This document shows positions 1 through 8,419 of a DNA stretch of 64,000 nt, piece after piece. The stretch is from the NCBI GenBank assembly GCA_964652155.1, contig CAZZBK010000008.1, forward strand, positions 17,520 to 81,519. The letters are read 5' to 3'. Under the pieces are notes generated by a model. It was not told the DNA's origin, ran no database searches, and saw only the letters and a program-made list of their open reading frames with translations. This DNA is from CAZZBK01 sp964652155. GTDB lineage: Bacteria; Planctomycetota; Planctomycetia; Pirellulales; PNKZ01. The position numbers and the translations under genes were made by a program. Numbering within the stretch: the first letter of the stretch is position 1; the number at the start of each line of letters is the position of its first letter.

Positions 1-31
1 CCCCTCGTTGCTGACGAAATCGAGTAATCAC

Positions 32-466
32 ATGAAAAACGCAGTTCGCCATGAACCTCCGGCGCGGAAACAACAGGACATTCGCGTGTTCTTGAGCTAC
101 GCTCGCCACGATCGCAATCAGGCGCGAACGGTGTCTGACACTTTGAAAGCCGCTGGAATCGATGTTTGGGACGCGGCTGAGTCGGTCACCCCGGGCGAGA
201 ATTGGGCGCGTTCTATCGGCAATGCGCTAGAAAACTGTAACGCCATGGTGGTACTGATTTCTCCGGAGGCGATGAAATCCGATGACGTGAAGCGCGAAAT
301 CGAATTTGCCCTGACTGCGCCGAATTTTGCCGACCGGGTGCTCCCCGTGCTCATCAAGGAAGCTAAAGACGCTCCTTGGATTCTGCGCAACTTCCAGTAT
401 TTGCCCTGGAAAAAAAACGTCGGCGAACTCATCGTGCAACGATTACAGGCTTCGATTCATGGCTAA
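32..466 (+). CDS. TIR-domain protein (first of an overlapping pair)
   Basis: A 144-residue protein that is almost entirely one TIR-like fold of the TIR_2 type. The strand-A motif RVFLSYARHD sits at residues 18-27, VTPGENW near 52-58, and Glu89 in KREIEFAL is at the position of the glutamate that TIR NADases need. Bacterial TIR domains act as NAD-consuming effectors or as interaction modules; which applies here cannot be told from sequence. I chose the ATG at 32; a TTG at 8 is also in frame and the frame is open to the window edge, so a longer product starting upstream is possible. Its stop overlaps the start of the next TIR gene by 8 bases, so the two are probably translationally coupled. No sensor or nucleotide cyclase gene is visible, but upstream sequence is missing. 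Confidence 0.85.
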   Translation: MKNAVRHEPPARKQQDIRVFLSYARHDRNQARTVSDTLKAAGIDVWDAAESVTPGENWARSIGNALENCNAMVVLISPEAMKSDDVKREIEFALTAPNFADRVLPVLIKEAKDAPWILRNFQYLPWKKNVGELIVQRLQASIHG

Positions 467-911
467 GAAACGTCCGAAATCCAAAGCGGACCTTTCGATC
501 AAGCTGTTTTTGTCACATTCGCATCTGGATGAGGCACTTGCCCAGCGTCTTGCGGGCGATTTGCGACAGCATGGCATTGAGGTGTGGTATGCGCCGGCCG
601 AATTGCGCGGTGCCGATCAATGGCATGATGAAATCGGCAGTGCGCTTGAACGGTGCGATTGGATGCTGATTTTACTGTCGCAGCAGGCCATCAAGCCGGA
701 AAATAATCGCTGGATTAAACGCGAGTTGGTGTATGCATTGAGCGACCCTCGATACGATGGCCATATTTTGCCCGTCGTCGTTGATGATTGCGATCCGCTC
801 GTGTTTTCATGGACCCTCAAGAGCATTCAAACCATCTGGTTGCATGGTCGCTATACGGCCGGATTGAAAATAATGCTCGACCGCTGGTCCAACTCACCTC
901 GTAAAAAGTGA
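459..911 (+). CDS. TIR-domain protein (second of an overlapping pair)
   Basis: A 150-residue stand-alone TIR-like protein. KLFLSHSHLD at residues 15-24 is the first strand and box 1, GADQW at 51-55 is the loop before helix B, and Glu89 in KREL is at the putative catalytic glutamate position. It starts at the ATG inside the last codons of the preceding TIR gene (8-base overlap), in a different frame. The two proteins resemble each other in length and layout but differ clearly in sequence, so this is an old duplication or a heteromeric pair rather than a recent copy. The partner of the pair and any regulated effector are not visible. The next gene is on the opposite strand, so the transcript probably ends here. 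Confidence 0.87.
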   Translation: MAKKRPKSKADLSIKLFLSHSHLDEALAQRLAGDLRQHGIEVWYAPAELRGADQWHDEIGSALERCDWMLILLSQQAIKPENNRWIKRELVYALSDPRYDGHILPVVVDDCDPLVFSWTLKSIQTIWLHGRYTAGLKIMLDRWSNSPRKK

Positions 912-914
912 GAC

Positions 915-1682
915 CTAATCGCGAACCAAAACTCGCCCCACCAACGCCTCGGCCAACGGGTCGCGAGCCGTGCCGCTAAAGCCCAGGTGCAAGTGTCGCC
1001 GCCACCCCTCGGCAAACTCGAAACGCTCGCTGAGCCGCCCGACGCTGCGCATCAAATCCTGCATCGTGTGCAAGTACGAATCGAGCCCTTGGCTCTGATC
1101 CAACCACAGCTTTTGACTCTGGTGCGCGGCGAGCATCGCGGTCTTGCTCGCCATCTTCGAGCCCACGTCGACGAACAGCTTGGGGACAATCGCCCCATAG
1201 AGCGGGTCGCAGTTGCCGTGCGGTTGGGCATGGTAGACCGTCACGTCATCGTAATAGGCCGACGTCGGCGGATCGCAGGGAAAATTCGGCATGCACCGCG
1301 CAAAGCTCGACGTGACCGCCAACCGGCACGTGTTCGTGTGGTCTTCCATGTAATCGACCGGTGAATGCGTGAGCACGATCGAGGGACGCACCTCGCGCAC
1401 GATCGAGGCGAGCCGATACAGCGTGGGCCGATCGTACAGCACCTCCATGTCGTGACACAAGCTGTCGTGGAACGTGAAGCCCGCCAACTTGCAGGCCGCT
1501 TGCGCCTCGGCGCGGCGCATCGCAATCAGTTCATCTCGGCCATAAACCGTCGAGCCGCAGCAGCCGTCGGCGACGTTCATGTAGTGGATATCGAAACCAG
1601 CCTCCTGCAACAACAAGAGCGTGCCGGCCATGACAAACTCGATGTCGTCCGGGTGCGCGGCAATGGCAAATGCGGTGGGCAT
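915..1682 (-). CDS. PIG-L family deacetylase (cytoplasmic)
   Basis: A 255-residue protein of the LmbE/PIG-L fold, zinc-dependent N-deacetylases acting on N-acetylglucosaminyl or related conjugates. The metal-binding AHPDDIE motif is at residues 9-15 and the distal histidine is in the segment HSPVDYMEDHTNT. No signal peptide is visible, so it should be cytoplasmic. The ATG at 1682 is preferred over an upstream in-frame start at 1715 because the AHPDD motif normally lies about 10 residues from the N-terminus. It sits downstream of the gamma-glutamyltranspeptidase gene on the same strand, separated by a 105-bp repeat element. Planctomycetes carry many such PIG-L proteins and the substrate is unknown. 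A second, secreted PIG-L protein lies at 62296-63186. Confidence 0.85.
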   Translation of the reverse strand: MPTAFAIAAHPDDIEFVMAGTLLLLQEAGFDIHYMNVADGCCGSTVYGRDELIAMRRAEAQAACKLAGFTFHDSLCHDMEVLYDRPTLYRLASIVREVRPSIVLTHSPVDYMEDHTNTCRLAVTSSFARCMPNFPCDPPTSAYYDDVTVYHAQPHGNCDPLYGAIVPKLFVDVGSKMASKTAMLAAHQSQKLWLDQSQGLDSYLHTMQDLMRSVGRLSERFEFAEGWRRHLHLGFSGTARDPLAEALVGRVLVRD

Positions 1683-1719
1683 GGTGAGTTCAAAAGCGTT
1701 AAGGTTCGAAATCAATCGT

Positions 1720-1824
1720 TATTGAGGCTCAGGTAATTAAGTTAGGTAGGACGACCAGCGGGAGTCCGATAATACCGGCCTCGCGTAGCTCGGCCTGTTA
1801 AGCTGGTTATCTGACCATCAATAG
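1720..1824. repeat. 105-bp interspersed element with terminal inverted repeats, copy 1
   Basis: Nearly the same sequence recurs at 33597-33700. The element begins TATTGAGG and ends CAATAG; its two ends are imperfect inverted repeats of about 27-30 bases. The core has a GGAC(1749-1752)...GTCC(1764-1767) hairpin and a second GGCC(1777-1780)...GGCC(1792-1795) pairing. It lies between two minus-strand genes, 47 bases after the stop of the gamma-glutamyltranspeptidase gene. No open reading frame and no clear target-site duplication is seen. It may be a REP/MITE-like non-autonomous element or a structured RNA segment. Confidence 0.85.
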
Positions 1825-1871
1825 CCCCTGGCGAGTCGCCGGGAGTCTCAAGACAAGCGAGCAAGGCAATA

Positions 1872-3629
1872 CTAATACCCCACGGCGGCACCGTCCTTGC
1901 GCACCTCACTGGCTCCGCGCAAGGTACCGTGCTCCCAATCAATTTGAATCGCCTGATAACCACCGTAGCCGCCACGAGCACGAACGACGAGATGTCCTTT
2001 GGCGCGCAGGGTCGCGACCGCCTCGTCGCGAATCCCCCCTTCGACAAATACCGTGCCGCCGTTGCTCTCGCCCGGGGTGCCGGTTGGCGTCGGGCTGCCA
2101 CCGTGCCGCACCCGGGCTGCGTCGCCGGCTTGCTGCAAGTTCATGCCGAAGTCGATGAGGTTCACGAGGATTTGTACATGCCCCTGGGCTTGCATGTCGC
2201 CCCCCATCACACCGAACGACAACCACGGCCGACCGTCCTTGGTGACCATCGCGGGAATAATAGTCTGAAATGGCCGCTTGTGGGGTTCGAGCGTGTTGAG
2301 GTGCTGTGGGTCGAGCGCGAACAGTGCGCCTCGATTTTGCAATGCGAAGCCAACGTCGCCGGGCACGACCTGCGAGCCGAAGCCGTAGTACACGCTCTGA
2401 ATCAGCGAGCAGCAGTTGCGATCCTTGTCGATCACCGTGAGGTAAATCGTGTCGGCCTTGGTGAGCCGCGGGTGCCCCGCTGGCACATGCGGCAAGGCCT
2501 TTTGCAGATCGATGAGTTTGCGGCGCTCGGCAGCGTAGGGCTTTGAGATCAATTCGGCCGTCGGTAGCGGCTTGAAGGCCGGATCGGCATAGAACACGGC
2601 CCGATCGGCAAACGCGAGCTTCTTGGCCTCGACGAACCGATGCAGATACTCGCCGCTGTTGGGGCCGAGCGCTTGGAGGTCGTAGCCTTCGAGCACGTTG
2701 AGCATTTGCAACGCGGCGATCCCCTGTCCGTTGGGGGGCAACTCCCAGACATCGTAGCCGCGATAGTTTGTCGAGACCGGCTCGACCCAATCGCTGCGAT
2801 GGTCGGCAAAGTCGCGTAGGCTAAAGAAGCCGCCGTGGGCCTTGCTGTACGCCACGATCCGCTCGGCAATGCTCCCCTGATAGAACGCGCGGGCACCGTC
2901 TTGGGCAATGGCCTGGTAGCTGGCCGCGAGATTTGGGTTGCGAAACATTTCGCCCAACTTGGGGGCGCGTCCCTGGGGCAGGTACGTCTTTGCCGAGTCA
3001 GGCCATTGGCGCAACCGTGTCGCGCTCCCCTGCCAATCGCCGGCAATGATTTCGCTCACCGGGAAGCCTTTCTCGGCCAACTCGATGGCGGGCGCGAGCA
3101 ACGCGCTCAGCGGCAGCGTGCCAAAGCGTTTTTGCAAATCGTCCCAACCGGCCACGCAACCCGGCACCGACCACGAGAGTGGGCCCGAGTCGGGTATCTC
3201 GCGCAGTCCTTGGGACGCGAACACCTGGCGATTCAATTCGTAGGGGCTGCGGCCGCTGGCGTTGAGGCCGTAGAGCTTTTTGGTCTTGGCGTCCCAGTAG
3301 ATCGCGAACAGATCGCCGCCAATGCCGCAGCTCATGGGCTCGACGACCCCGATGGCCGCGTTGGTGGCAATGGCCGCGTCGATCGCGTTGCCGCCGCGCT
3401 GCAAAATGTCGAGCCCGACTTGAGCCGCCAGCGGCTGGCTGGTGGCAACGATCCCATGCTCGGCGACGATCATCGAGCGGCTCTGCTGCGGGTCGGCCCC
3501 CGCGCGTTCGTAGCCTGCCGCGAACAAGGCCCCCGTGCCAGGAATTACACGTTCGGTCATGCTGCATACTCCGCTAAAAACCGCGCCGAGTAAAAGAAAA
3601 CGGGTCACTACGGTCATTGCGCCGTGCAT
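1872..3629 (-). CDS. ggt: gamma-glutamyltranspeptidase family protein, secreted
   Basis: A 585-residue precursor of the Ntn-hydrolase gamma-glutamyltransferase family, which cleaves gamma-glutamyl amides such as glutathione outside the cytoplasm. Family marks include GGNAIDAAIA, EPMSCGIGGDLFAIYW and the autocleavage region DTIYLTVIDKD, whose Thr aligns with the catalytic threonine of the canonical TTHYSVVD motif; the usual second Thr and His are replaced by Ile and Tyr, so activity on glutathione is not assured. The N-terminus has a hydrophobic signal segment (TRFLLLGAVFSGVCS). The ATG at 3629 has GAGG a few bases upstream; an ATG at 3617 is an alternative. The gene is divergent from the RraA-family gene with about 136 bases between starts. 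Confidence 0.88.
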   Translation of the reverse strand: MHGAMTVVTRFLLLGAVFSGVCSMTERVIPGTGALFAAGYERAGADPQQSRSMIVAEHGIVATSQPLAAQVGLDILQRGGNAIDAAIATNAAIGVVEPMSCGIGGDLFAIYWDAKTKKLYGLNASGRSPYELNRQVFASQGLREIPDSGPLSWSVPGCVAGWDDLQKRFGTLPLSALLAPAIELAEKGFPVSEIIAGDWQGSATRLRQWPDSAKTYLPQGRAPKLGEMFRNPNLAASYQAIAQDGARAFYQGSIAERIVAYSKAHGGFFSLRDFADHRSDWVEPVSTNYRGYDVWELPPNGQGIAALQMLNVLEGYDLQALGPNSGEYLHRFVEAKKLAFADRAVFYADPAFKPLPTAELISKPYAAERRKLIDLQKALPHVPAGHPRLTKADTIYLTVIDKDRNCCSLIQSVYYGFGSQVVPGDVGFALQNRGALFALDPQHLNTLEPHKRPFQTIIPAMVTKDGRPWLSFGVMGGDMQAQGHVQILVNLIDFGMNLQQAGDAARVRHGGSPTPTGTPGESNGGTVFVEGGIRDEAVATLRAKGHLVVRARGGYGGYQAIQIDWEHGTLRGASEVRKDGAAVGY

Positions 3630-3765
3630 CGTGTGCCTCGCTGAGATTCGAGCTGCTCAAGAAACAAAATCGCTGCCGACTATGGTAGCCGACTTGCAGC
3701 GTGATTTGAACGTGCGAGAATCGCTACCGCTGCAAATTCATTTCCTTCTCGACGAGAATCGCCGC

Positions 3766-4428
3766 ATGACGCCCGACGTGGAAATTACCCTGGCTCTCAT
3801 TCGCGAGCATTTTTATAGCGCCGTGCTGGCCGACGCACTCGACGCACTGGGCTACCGTGACCAGGTCACCGACATCTCACTGCTCCCGATGTCGGGCGGC
3901 ACCAAGCTGGTCGGGCGCTGCAAAACGACCCTCTGGGCCGACATGGACCACGTCGACCCCCAACCCTACGAACTCGAGTTACAGGCCGTCGACTCGTGTC
4001 GGCCGGATGACGTGATCATCTGCGCGGCCGGTGGGTCGCTTCGCTCGGGCATTTGGGGCGAGTTGCTCTCGACCGCCGCGCAAAACAGCGGATGCGTCGG
4101 CGCTCTGGTCGACGGCGCGGTGCGCGACACCGACAAAATGCACGCCATGGGCTTTACCGTGTTCGCGCGTACCACGAACTGCCGCGATAGCCAGAACCGG
4201 CAGCGTGTCATCGACGTCGACGTGAGCGTGAACGTCGGCGGCGTCCGCTTCAATCCAGGCGACTTGGTGCTCGCCGATCGCGACGGGATCGTGGTCGTGC
4301 CGCAGACCGTCGAGCGGCAAGCGCTGCAGAACGCCTGGGCCAAGTTGCACGCCGAGAACGTGACTCGAGACGCCATCAAAGCGGGCATGAAAGCCACCGC
4401 CGCGTATAAAAAGTATGGAGTGCTCTAG
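3766..4428 (+). CDS. RraA/HMG-aldolase family protein
   Basis: A 220-residue protein of the RraA-like fold (once called dimethylmenaquinone methyltransferase), a family that includes 4-hydroxy-4-methyl-2-oxoglutarate aldolases and oxaloacetate decarboxylases. The family core is visible: GGSLRSGIWGELLSTAAQ followed by GALVDGAVRDTDKMHAMG, where the VRD arginine and aspartate bind substrate and metal. The ATG at 3766 is chosen because upstream in-frame starts would read back into the divergent ggt promoter region and add no family sequence. The MlrC-like peptidase gene starts 2 bases after its stop, so both are almost surely in one operon. In planctomycetes such pairs sit in catabolic islands; the actual keto-acid substrate is unknown. 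Confidence 0.88.
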   Translation: MTPDVEITLALIREHFYSAVLADALDALGYRDQVTDISLLPMSGGTKLVGRCKTTLWADMDHVDPQPYELELQAVDSCRPDDVIICAAGGSLRSGIWGELLSTAAQNSGCVGALVDGAVRDTDKMHAMGFTVFARTTNCRDSQNRQRVIDVDVSVNVGGVRFNPGDLVLADRDGIVVVPQTVERQALQNAWAKLHAENVTRDAIKAGMKATAAYKKYGVL

Positions 4429-4430
4429 TC

Positions 4431-5894
4431 ATGCGCGTGGGCATTATCGGTCTGATGCACGAGTCGAACACGTTCTTGCCGACGCCGACGACTCTCGAGT
4501 CGTTTCGGTCGTTCCATCTGCTGAGCGGCGACGCGGTCCGCCAGGCTTATGAGTCGGCCTATCACGAGATCGGCGGCTTTTATGCCGCCTTGGCCGAAGC
4601 GCACCTCGACGCTGTGAGTCTCTTCGGCGGCTGGGCAATGCCCGGCGGCACCATCACGCACGAAACCTGCGAACAACTCGTCGATAGGGTGTTGTCAGCC
4701 ATAAAGGCCGCGGGCCATCTCGACGGCCTGCTCGTGGCACCACATGGCGCGGCGGTCGGCGAGCAGTGGCGCGACTTCGACGGCCACTGGCTTAGCGCGG
4801 TGCGCCAGCACGTGGGCCCCGACGTGCCCATCATCGGCACGCTCGACTTGCACGCCAACGTTTCGCAGCGCATGGTCGACGCCTGCAACGCGCTCATCGC
4901 CTACCGCAGCAACCCACACTTGGATCAGCGCCAGCGAGGCCTCGACGCCGGGCGGCTCATGGCCCGCACGCTGCGTGGCGAGGTACGGCCCGTCATGTCG
5001 GCGGGATTTCCTCGTGTGGCCATGAATATCGAACGCCAGTTGACCTCGGCGAGCCCTTGTCGCGAGTTGTACGCGCTCGCCGATCAACAATGGCAGCGGC
5101 CCGGGGTGTTGAGCAACAGCGTGGTGCTCGGGTTTCCATACTCCGACGTCAACGAGATGGGAACCAGCGTGCTCGCCGTGACCGACGGGAACAAAACACT
5201 CGCCGATGAGTGTGCCCGCGAACTGAGCGACTACGTCTGGGAACATCGCGGCGAGTTCGTGGGGCAACTGGTGAGTGTCGACGACGCGGTGCGACAGGCC
5301 GCGCAACTCGCGGGTCCCGTCGGGCTGCTCGACATGGGAGACAATGTCGGCGGGGGCTCGCCGGGGGACGGCACGTTGTTGCTCGCCCAGGCCATTGAAG
5401 CTGGCATCGCTTCAACCTTCGCATGTCTTTACGATCAGAGGGCCGTGCAAGAGTGCGTCAAGGCTGGCGTCGGCGCGACGCTCCAACTCGGGTTGGGGGG
5501 CAAGACCGACGCGCTCCACGGGCCCACGCTGCATGACACGGTGCGCGTGTTGAGCCTGCACGACGGTCGCTTTAGCGAATTGCAACCGCGCCACGGTGGG
5601 CAGACGCACTACAACCAAGGACCCTCGGTCGTTGTGCAACTCAGCGGTGGACAAATCGTCCTCTTGAACTCGCTTCGCACCGCGCCCTTCAGCCTTGCAC
5701 AGATCACGTCGTGCGGCATCCAGGGGGAGTCGTTTCAGGTTGTCATCATCAAAGGGGTTCATGCCCCCGTCGCCGCTTATGCACCGATCTGCAAACATCT
5801 GCTGCGCGTCGACACCCCGGGCGTGACGCGCGCCGACATGACCAAGCTGGAGTTCCATCACCGTCGCCGGCCGCTGTTTCCGTTCGAGACCTGA
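4431..5894 (+). CDS. M81 family metallopeptidase (MlrC-like)
   Basis: A 487-residue protein of the M81/MlrC family, named after the microcystin-degrading peptidase MlrC. The N-terminus VGIIGLMHESNTFLP and the segments GTLDLHANVS and YRSNPHLDQ are typical, and GDNVGGGSPGDGT in the C-terminal half is the conserved family signature; His and Asp residues in these segments are the likely zinc ligands. There is no signal peptide. The start is the ATG two bases after the RraA-family stop codon, implying translational coupling. Most bacteria with this family do not meet microcystin, so the true substrate is probably another amide or small peptide. The esterase gene follows 39 bases downstream on the same strand. 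Confidence 0.92.
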   Translation: MRVGIIGLMHESNTFLPTPTTLESFRSFHLLSGDAVRQAYESAYHEIGGFYAALAEAHLDAVSLFGGWAMPGGTITHETCEQLVDRVLSAIKAAGHLDGLLVAPHGAAVGEQWRDFDGHWLSAVRQHVGPDVPIIGTLDLHANVSQRMVDACNALIAYRSNPHLDQRQRGLDAGRLMARTLRGEVRPVMSAGFPRVAMNIERQLTSASPCRELYALADQQWQRPGVLSNSVVLGFPYSDVNEMGTSVLAVTDGNKTLADECARELSDYVWEHRGEFVGQLVSVDDAVRQAAQLAGPVGLLDMGDNVGGGSPGDGTLLLAQAIEAGIASTFACLYDQRAVQECVKAGVGATLQLGLGGKTDALHGPTLHDTVRVLSLHDGRFSELQPRHGGQTHYNQGPSVVVQLSGGQIVLLNSLRTAPFSLAQITSCGIQGESFQVVIIKGVHAPVAAYAPICKHLLRVDTPGVTRADMTKLEFHHRRRPLFPFET

Positions 5895-5933
5895 GTTCAC
5901 CGCGTCACATCATCTTGTTGAGGAGCACGCTTC

Positions 5934-6860
5934 ATGCGCCGTTTGCTGTTCGCCTTGGCTATTTTAGTTTCGTGGGTCGGCGGCACCCTGGCACAAGAGG
6001 CCCCCGCGCATGTGCGTCAAGAAGACCTCGTCTATGGCCGCAAGTTTGGCACCGCGCTCACGCTCGATGTGTTCACGCCGGAAAAGAATGCCAACGGCGC
6101 CGCGATCGTCTGGGTCATTAGCGGCGGCTGGTTTTCTTCGCACGAAGGCATTCGCCCCGCCTGGACCTATCCCATGCTCCAGCGTGGCTACACGGTGTTT
6201 GCCGTGGTGCACGGAAGCCAGCCACGGTTCCAGATACCGGAGTGCGTGGCCGACGTGCAGCGGGCGGTTCGGTTCATTCGCCTGAATGCGGAGCGGTTCA
6301 AGATCGACCCTCGGCGGATCGGCGTGACCGGAGGCTCGGCCGGCGGACATTTATCGTGCATGTTGGGAAGCACGGGGGACGATGGTGACAAGGACGCCAA
6401 GGACCCGGTGCTGCGCGAGAGCAGTCGCGTGCAGGCGGTGGGTTGCTTTTATCCTCCGACCGACTTTCTGAACTACGGCGAGCCGAACCACATTGCCATC
6501 GGTCGCGGCACGCTGGAAAACTTCAAGGCACCGTTTGCGTTTTTGGAGTTGGACCCCAAGCGGCGGATGTTTGTGCCCATCACCGATGAGCCGCGCATCC
6601 TGGAGCTGGGCCGGCAAATTTCTCCCGTCACGCATGTCTCGGCCGACGACGCCCCGACGCTGATCGTTCATGGCGATGCCGACAAGCTCGTCCCAATCCA
6701 GCAAGCCGAGCTATTCATCAACGGGCTCGATAAGGTGGGCGTAGCCACGCAACTGGTGCGGAAGCCCGGCCTGGCGCATGGCTGGCCCAATATCGTCGAC
6801 GATCTCCAGACGATTCTCGATTGGTTCGATCGTCATCTGGCGGCCAAGCCCAAGCCGTAG
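5934..6860 (+). CDS. secreted alpha/beta hydrolase (esterase/lipase type)
   Basis: A 308-residue alpha/beta hydrolase with a cleavable signal peptide (residues 1-20, ending GGTLAQ). Nucleophile Ser135 lies in VTGGSAGGHLS, the acid in HGDADKLVP and the histidine in LAHGWP, giving a complete catalytic triad; the oxyanion region is VISGGWFSSHEG. The layout fits the BD-FAE/carboxylesterase group. GAGGAG eight bases before the ATG is a strong ribosome-binding site. It probably shares a transcript with the RraA and MlrC genes, which suggests export of a hydrolase that feeds the same catabolic route. The natural ester substrate is unknown. Confidence 0.88.
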   Translation: MRRLLFALAILVSWVGGTLAQEAPAHVRQEDLVYGRKFGTALTLDVFTPEKNANGAAIVWVISGGWFSSHEGIRPAWTYPMLQRGYTVFAVVHGSQPRFQIPECVADVQRAVRFIRLNAERFKIDPRRIGVTGGSAGGHLSCMLGSTGDDGDKDAKDPVLRESSRVQAVGCFYPPTDFLNYGEPNHIAIGRGTLENFKAPFAFLELDPKRRMFVPITDEPRILELGRQISPVTHVSADDAPTLIVHGDADKLVPIQQAELFINGLDKVGVATQLVRKPGLAHGWPNIVDDLQTILDWFDRHLAAKPKP

Positions 6861-6867
6861 TCGCTCG

Positions 6868-6921
6868 AAAAAAAGCAACGACCGCGAATCAAGCCCAAAA
6901 GCGGCTTGGTTCGCGGTCGTT
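6868..6921 (-). terminator. intrinsic terminator of the 107-residue gene, possibly bidirectional
   Basis: Arms 6877-6895 and 6903-6921 pair over 19 bases with one mismatch around a 7-base loop. Read on the minus strand the hairpin is followed by seven consecutive T residues (A tract 6868-6874 on the plus strand), the classic rho-independent layout for the gene ending at 6948. It may also stop transcripts coming from the esterase gene on the plus strand, although there the U tract is missing. Confidence 0.9.
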
Positions 6922-6947
6922 AATGAATAATGCGCCGTCGCAGGGCG

Positions 6948-7271
6948 TTACCAACCCATGACCATGTTGGACTCGATGACTTTGCGCGCTCGCTCCAGGT
7001 CGTCTCCGGTCTCGTGCATATATAGCCGGATGGCGTGGACCTTGTCGCCACGGGCTTTGCTCAGGCAATCGCGGGCCGTGTGACAGACCTCGGTCGACGG
7101 ATGGATGCCGAGCGCGCTTTTCGATATCACCCAGGTATCGCGCGGCCGCTTGGTGAGCCGGTTGATCCGCTCACCCGGATAAGCGCTTTGCACGACCGCC
7201 GCGGCAGCGTCCTGATCGCTTGCCCAGGTGATGATGATATGTGCTTCCGTCTCGATTTCGAACAGTGGCAT
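6948..7271 (-). CDS. hypothetical protein, 107 residues
   Basis: A small acidic/basic mixed protein that I do not recognise. It has no signal peptide, no membrane segment and no cysteine-rich motif; the N-terminal half (EIETEAHIIITWASDQDAAA) could form a beta-alpha-beta unit, as in small RNA- or ligand-binding folds. That it is real is supported by AAGGGGA about 9 bases before the ATG and by a strong intrinsic terminator directly after its stop. It is flanked by unrelated genes (secreted esterase, amidohydrolase), so context gives no function. It is likely a single-gene transcript. Confidence 0.7.
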   Translation of the reverse strand: MPLFEIETEAHIIITWASDQDAAAAVVQSAYPGERINRLTKRPRDTWVISKSALGIHPSTEVCHTARDCLSKARGDKVHAIRLYMHETGDDLERARKVIESNMVMGW

Positions 7272-7385
7272 GACTGGTTCCCCTTTCGACTAGACAGGAC
7301 AATGTTGGTTGGCAAAATGCCGCGTCAAATGGGGCGTGGCAACGGTGATCGTAACCAGCACGGCTACGGATCGTCAACGACATTT

Positions 7386-7436
7386 CTCAGGGGGACCGCC
7401 GCACGCCCCTGAGCCCACAGAGCGGGCTTGGCCCGC
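7386..7436 (-). terminator. two hairpins downstream of the amidohydrolase gene
   Basis: CTCAGGGG (7386-7393) pairs perfectly with CCCCTGAG (7406-7413), and GCGGGC (7422-7427) with GCCCGC (7431-7436). They lie within 80 bases after the stop of the minus-strand amidohydrolase gene. There is no T tract, so a role as terminator or mRNA 3' end stabiliser is only suggested. Confidence 0.4.
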
Positions 7437-7463
7437 GGTTGTCCGACATTTTCAGGGCAGCGC

Positions 7464-8303
7464 CTACAACCCATAAAACGCCACCGCCGTCTCGCCAAAG
7501 ATGGCCGCTTGTTCCGACGCGCTGATCGGCCCCAACGCCTCGAGCAACGCCTGATACACTTGCTCGTAGCTGCCAGCCAACTCACACACCGGCCAGTCCG
7601 ATCCAAACATGCAGCGTCGCGGCCCGAACAAATCGAGCGCATGCTTCACATACGGCGTTAGATCACTCGCCTTCCAGTGCTGCCATTCTGCCTCGGTGAT
7701 GAGCCCCGACAGCTTGACATGGACGTTGGGAAACTTGGCCGCCGCACGCAGATGGGGCAGCCAGTTGTTCAACGCGCGCGATTTGATCCGCGGCTTGGCC
7801 AGGTGATCGATCACCAACGGCAGCTCAGGAAAATGCTGGGCCAAGAATGCCGCATGACGCAAATGCTTCACATAGAACAGCAGGTCGAACGGCACGCGAT
7901 GCTTTTCGAGCACCTTGAGCCCCGCGAGCACGTCGCCTCGGACGATAAAATCGTCGTCCGGCTCGTCTTGCGTAATATGCCGCACGCCAACGAACTTGCG
8001 ATGCTGCTTGAACTCGAGCACTTGCCGCTCGCAATCGGGACTCGCCAAGTCGACCCAGCCGACGACGCCTGCGATGAACTCATGCCGCTCAGAGAGCGAC
8101 AGCGCCCAGCGATTCTCGTCCAAGTTATGTTGCGTCTGCACTAACACGCTCTGTTGGATCTGCGTGTTGTGGAGATGGGGCAACAAATCCTCGGGCAGAT
8201 AATCCCCCGCGATGGGTGCATGCTGCGGCGCGTCGAGCCAGCGGTAGTCAAACGGCTCGCTTCGTCGCCAGAAGTGCTGATGGGCATCGATCCGTCGGGG
8301 CAT
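7464..8303 (-). CDS. amidohydrolase (L-fuconolactonase-like, amidohydrolase_2 family)
   Basis: A 279-residue TIM-barrel metal hydrolase. The N-terminal HQHFW (His8, His10) and the late motif MFGSDWPVC with its catalytic aspartate are hallmarks of the amidohydrolase-related COG3618 group, whose characterised members hydrolyse sugar lactones such as L-fucono-1,5-lactone or 2-pyrone-4,6-dicarboxylate. HVKLSGL and VIDHLAKP are further family segments. AGGA lies 6 bases before the ATG. No fucose gene is adjacent, although an RbsD/FucU mutarotase and a sugar-acid operon lie 13 kb away. A lactonase of sugar-acid metabolism is the best guess. Confidence 0.87.
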   Translation of the reverse strand: MPRRIDAHQHFWRRSEPFDYRWLDAPQHAPIAGDYLPEDLLPHLHNTQIQQSVLVQTQHNLDENRWALSLSERHEFIAGVVGWVDLASPDCERQVLEFKQHRKFVGVRHITQDEPDDDFIVRGDVLAGLKVLEKHRVPFDLLFYVKHLRHAAFLAQHFPELPLVIDHLAKPRIKSRALNNWLPHLRAAAKFPNVHVKLSGLITEAEWQHWKASDLTPYVKHALDLFGPRRCMFGSDWPVCELAGSYEQVYQALLEALGPISASEQAAIFGETAVAFYGL

Positions 8304-8364
8304 GATCGTCCTGAGTGCAATGATTTCGCGGCCAGCCCTTTCCCTCGGAGACTATCCTATAACC

Positions 8365-8419
8365 GAGGGAACTGTCCGAATTTGCAAAGGCTGCGATGCA
8401 AATTGGGGCTGTCCCCCTC
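8365..8419. repeat. imperfect inverted repeat carrying a GGGGGACAG-type short repeat
   Basis: Arms 8365-8386 and 8397-8419 pair imperfectly (about 15 of 20 core positions, with a perfect inner AATTTGCA/TGCAAATT) around a 10-base loop. Bases 8405-8419, read on the minus strand, match 14 of 15 bases of 21241-21255. It looks like a short dispersed intergenic repeat rather than a terminator. Confidence 0.55.
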
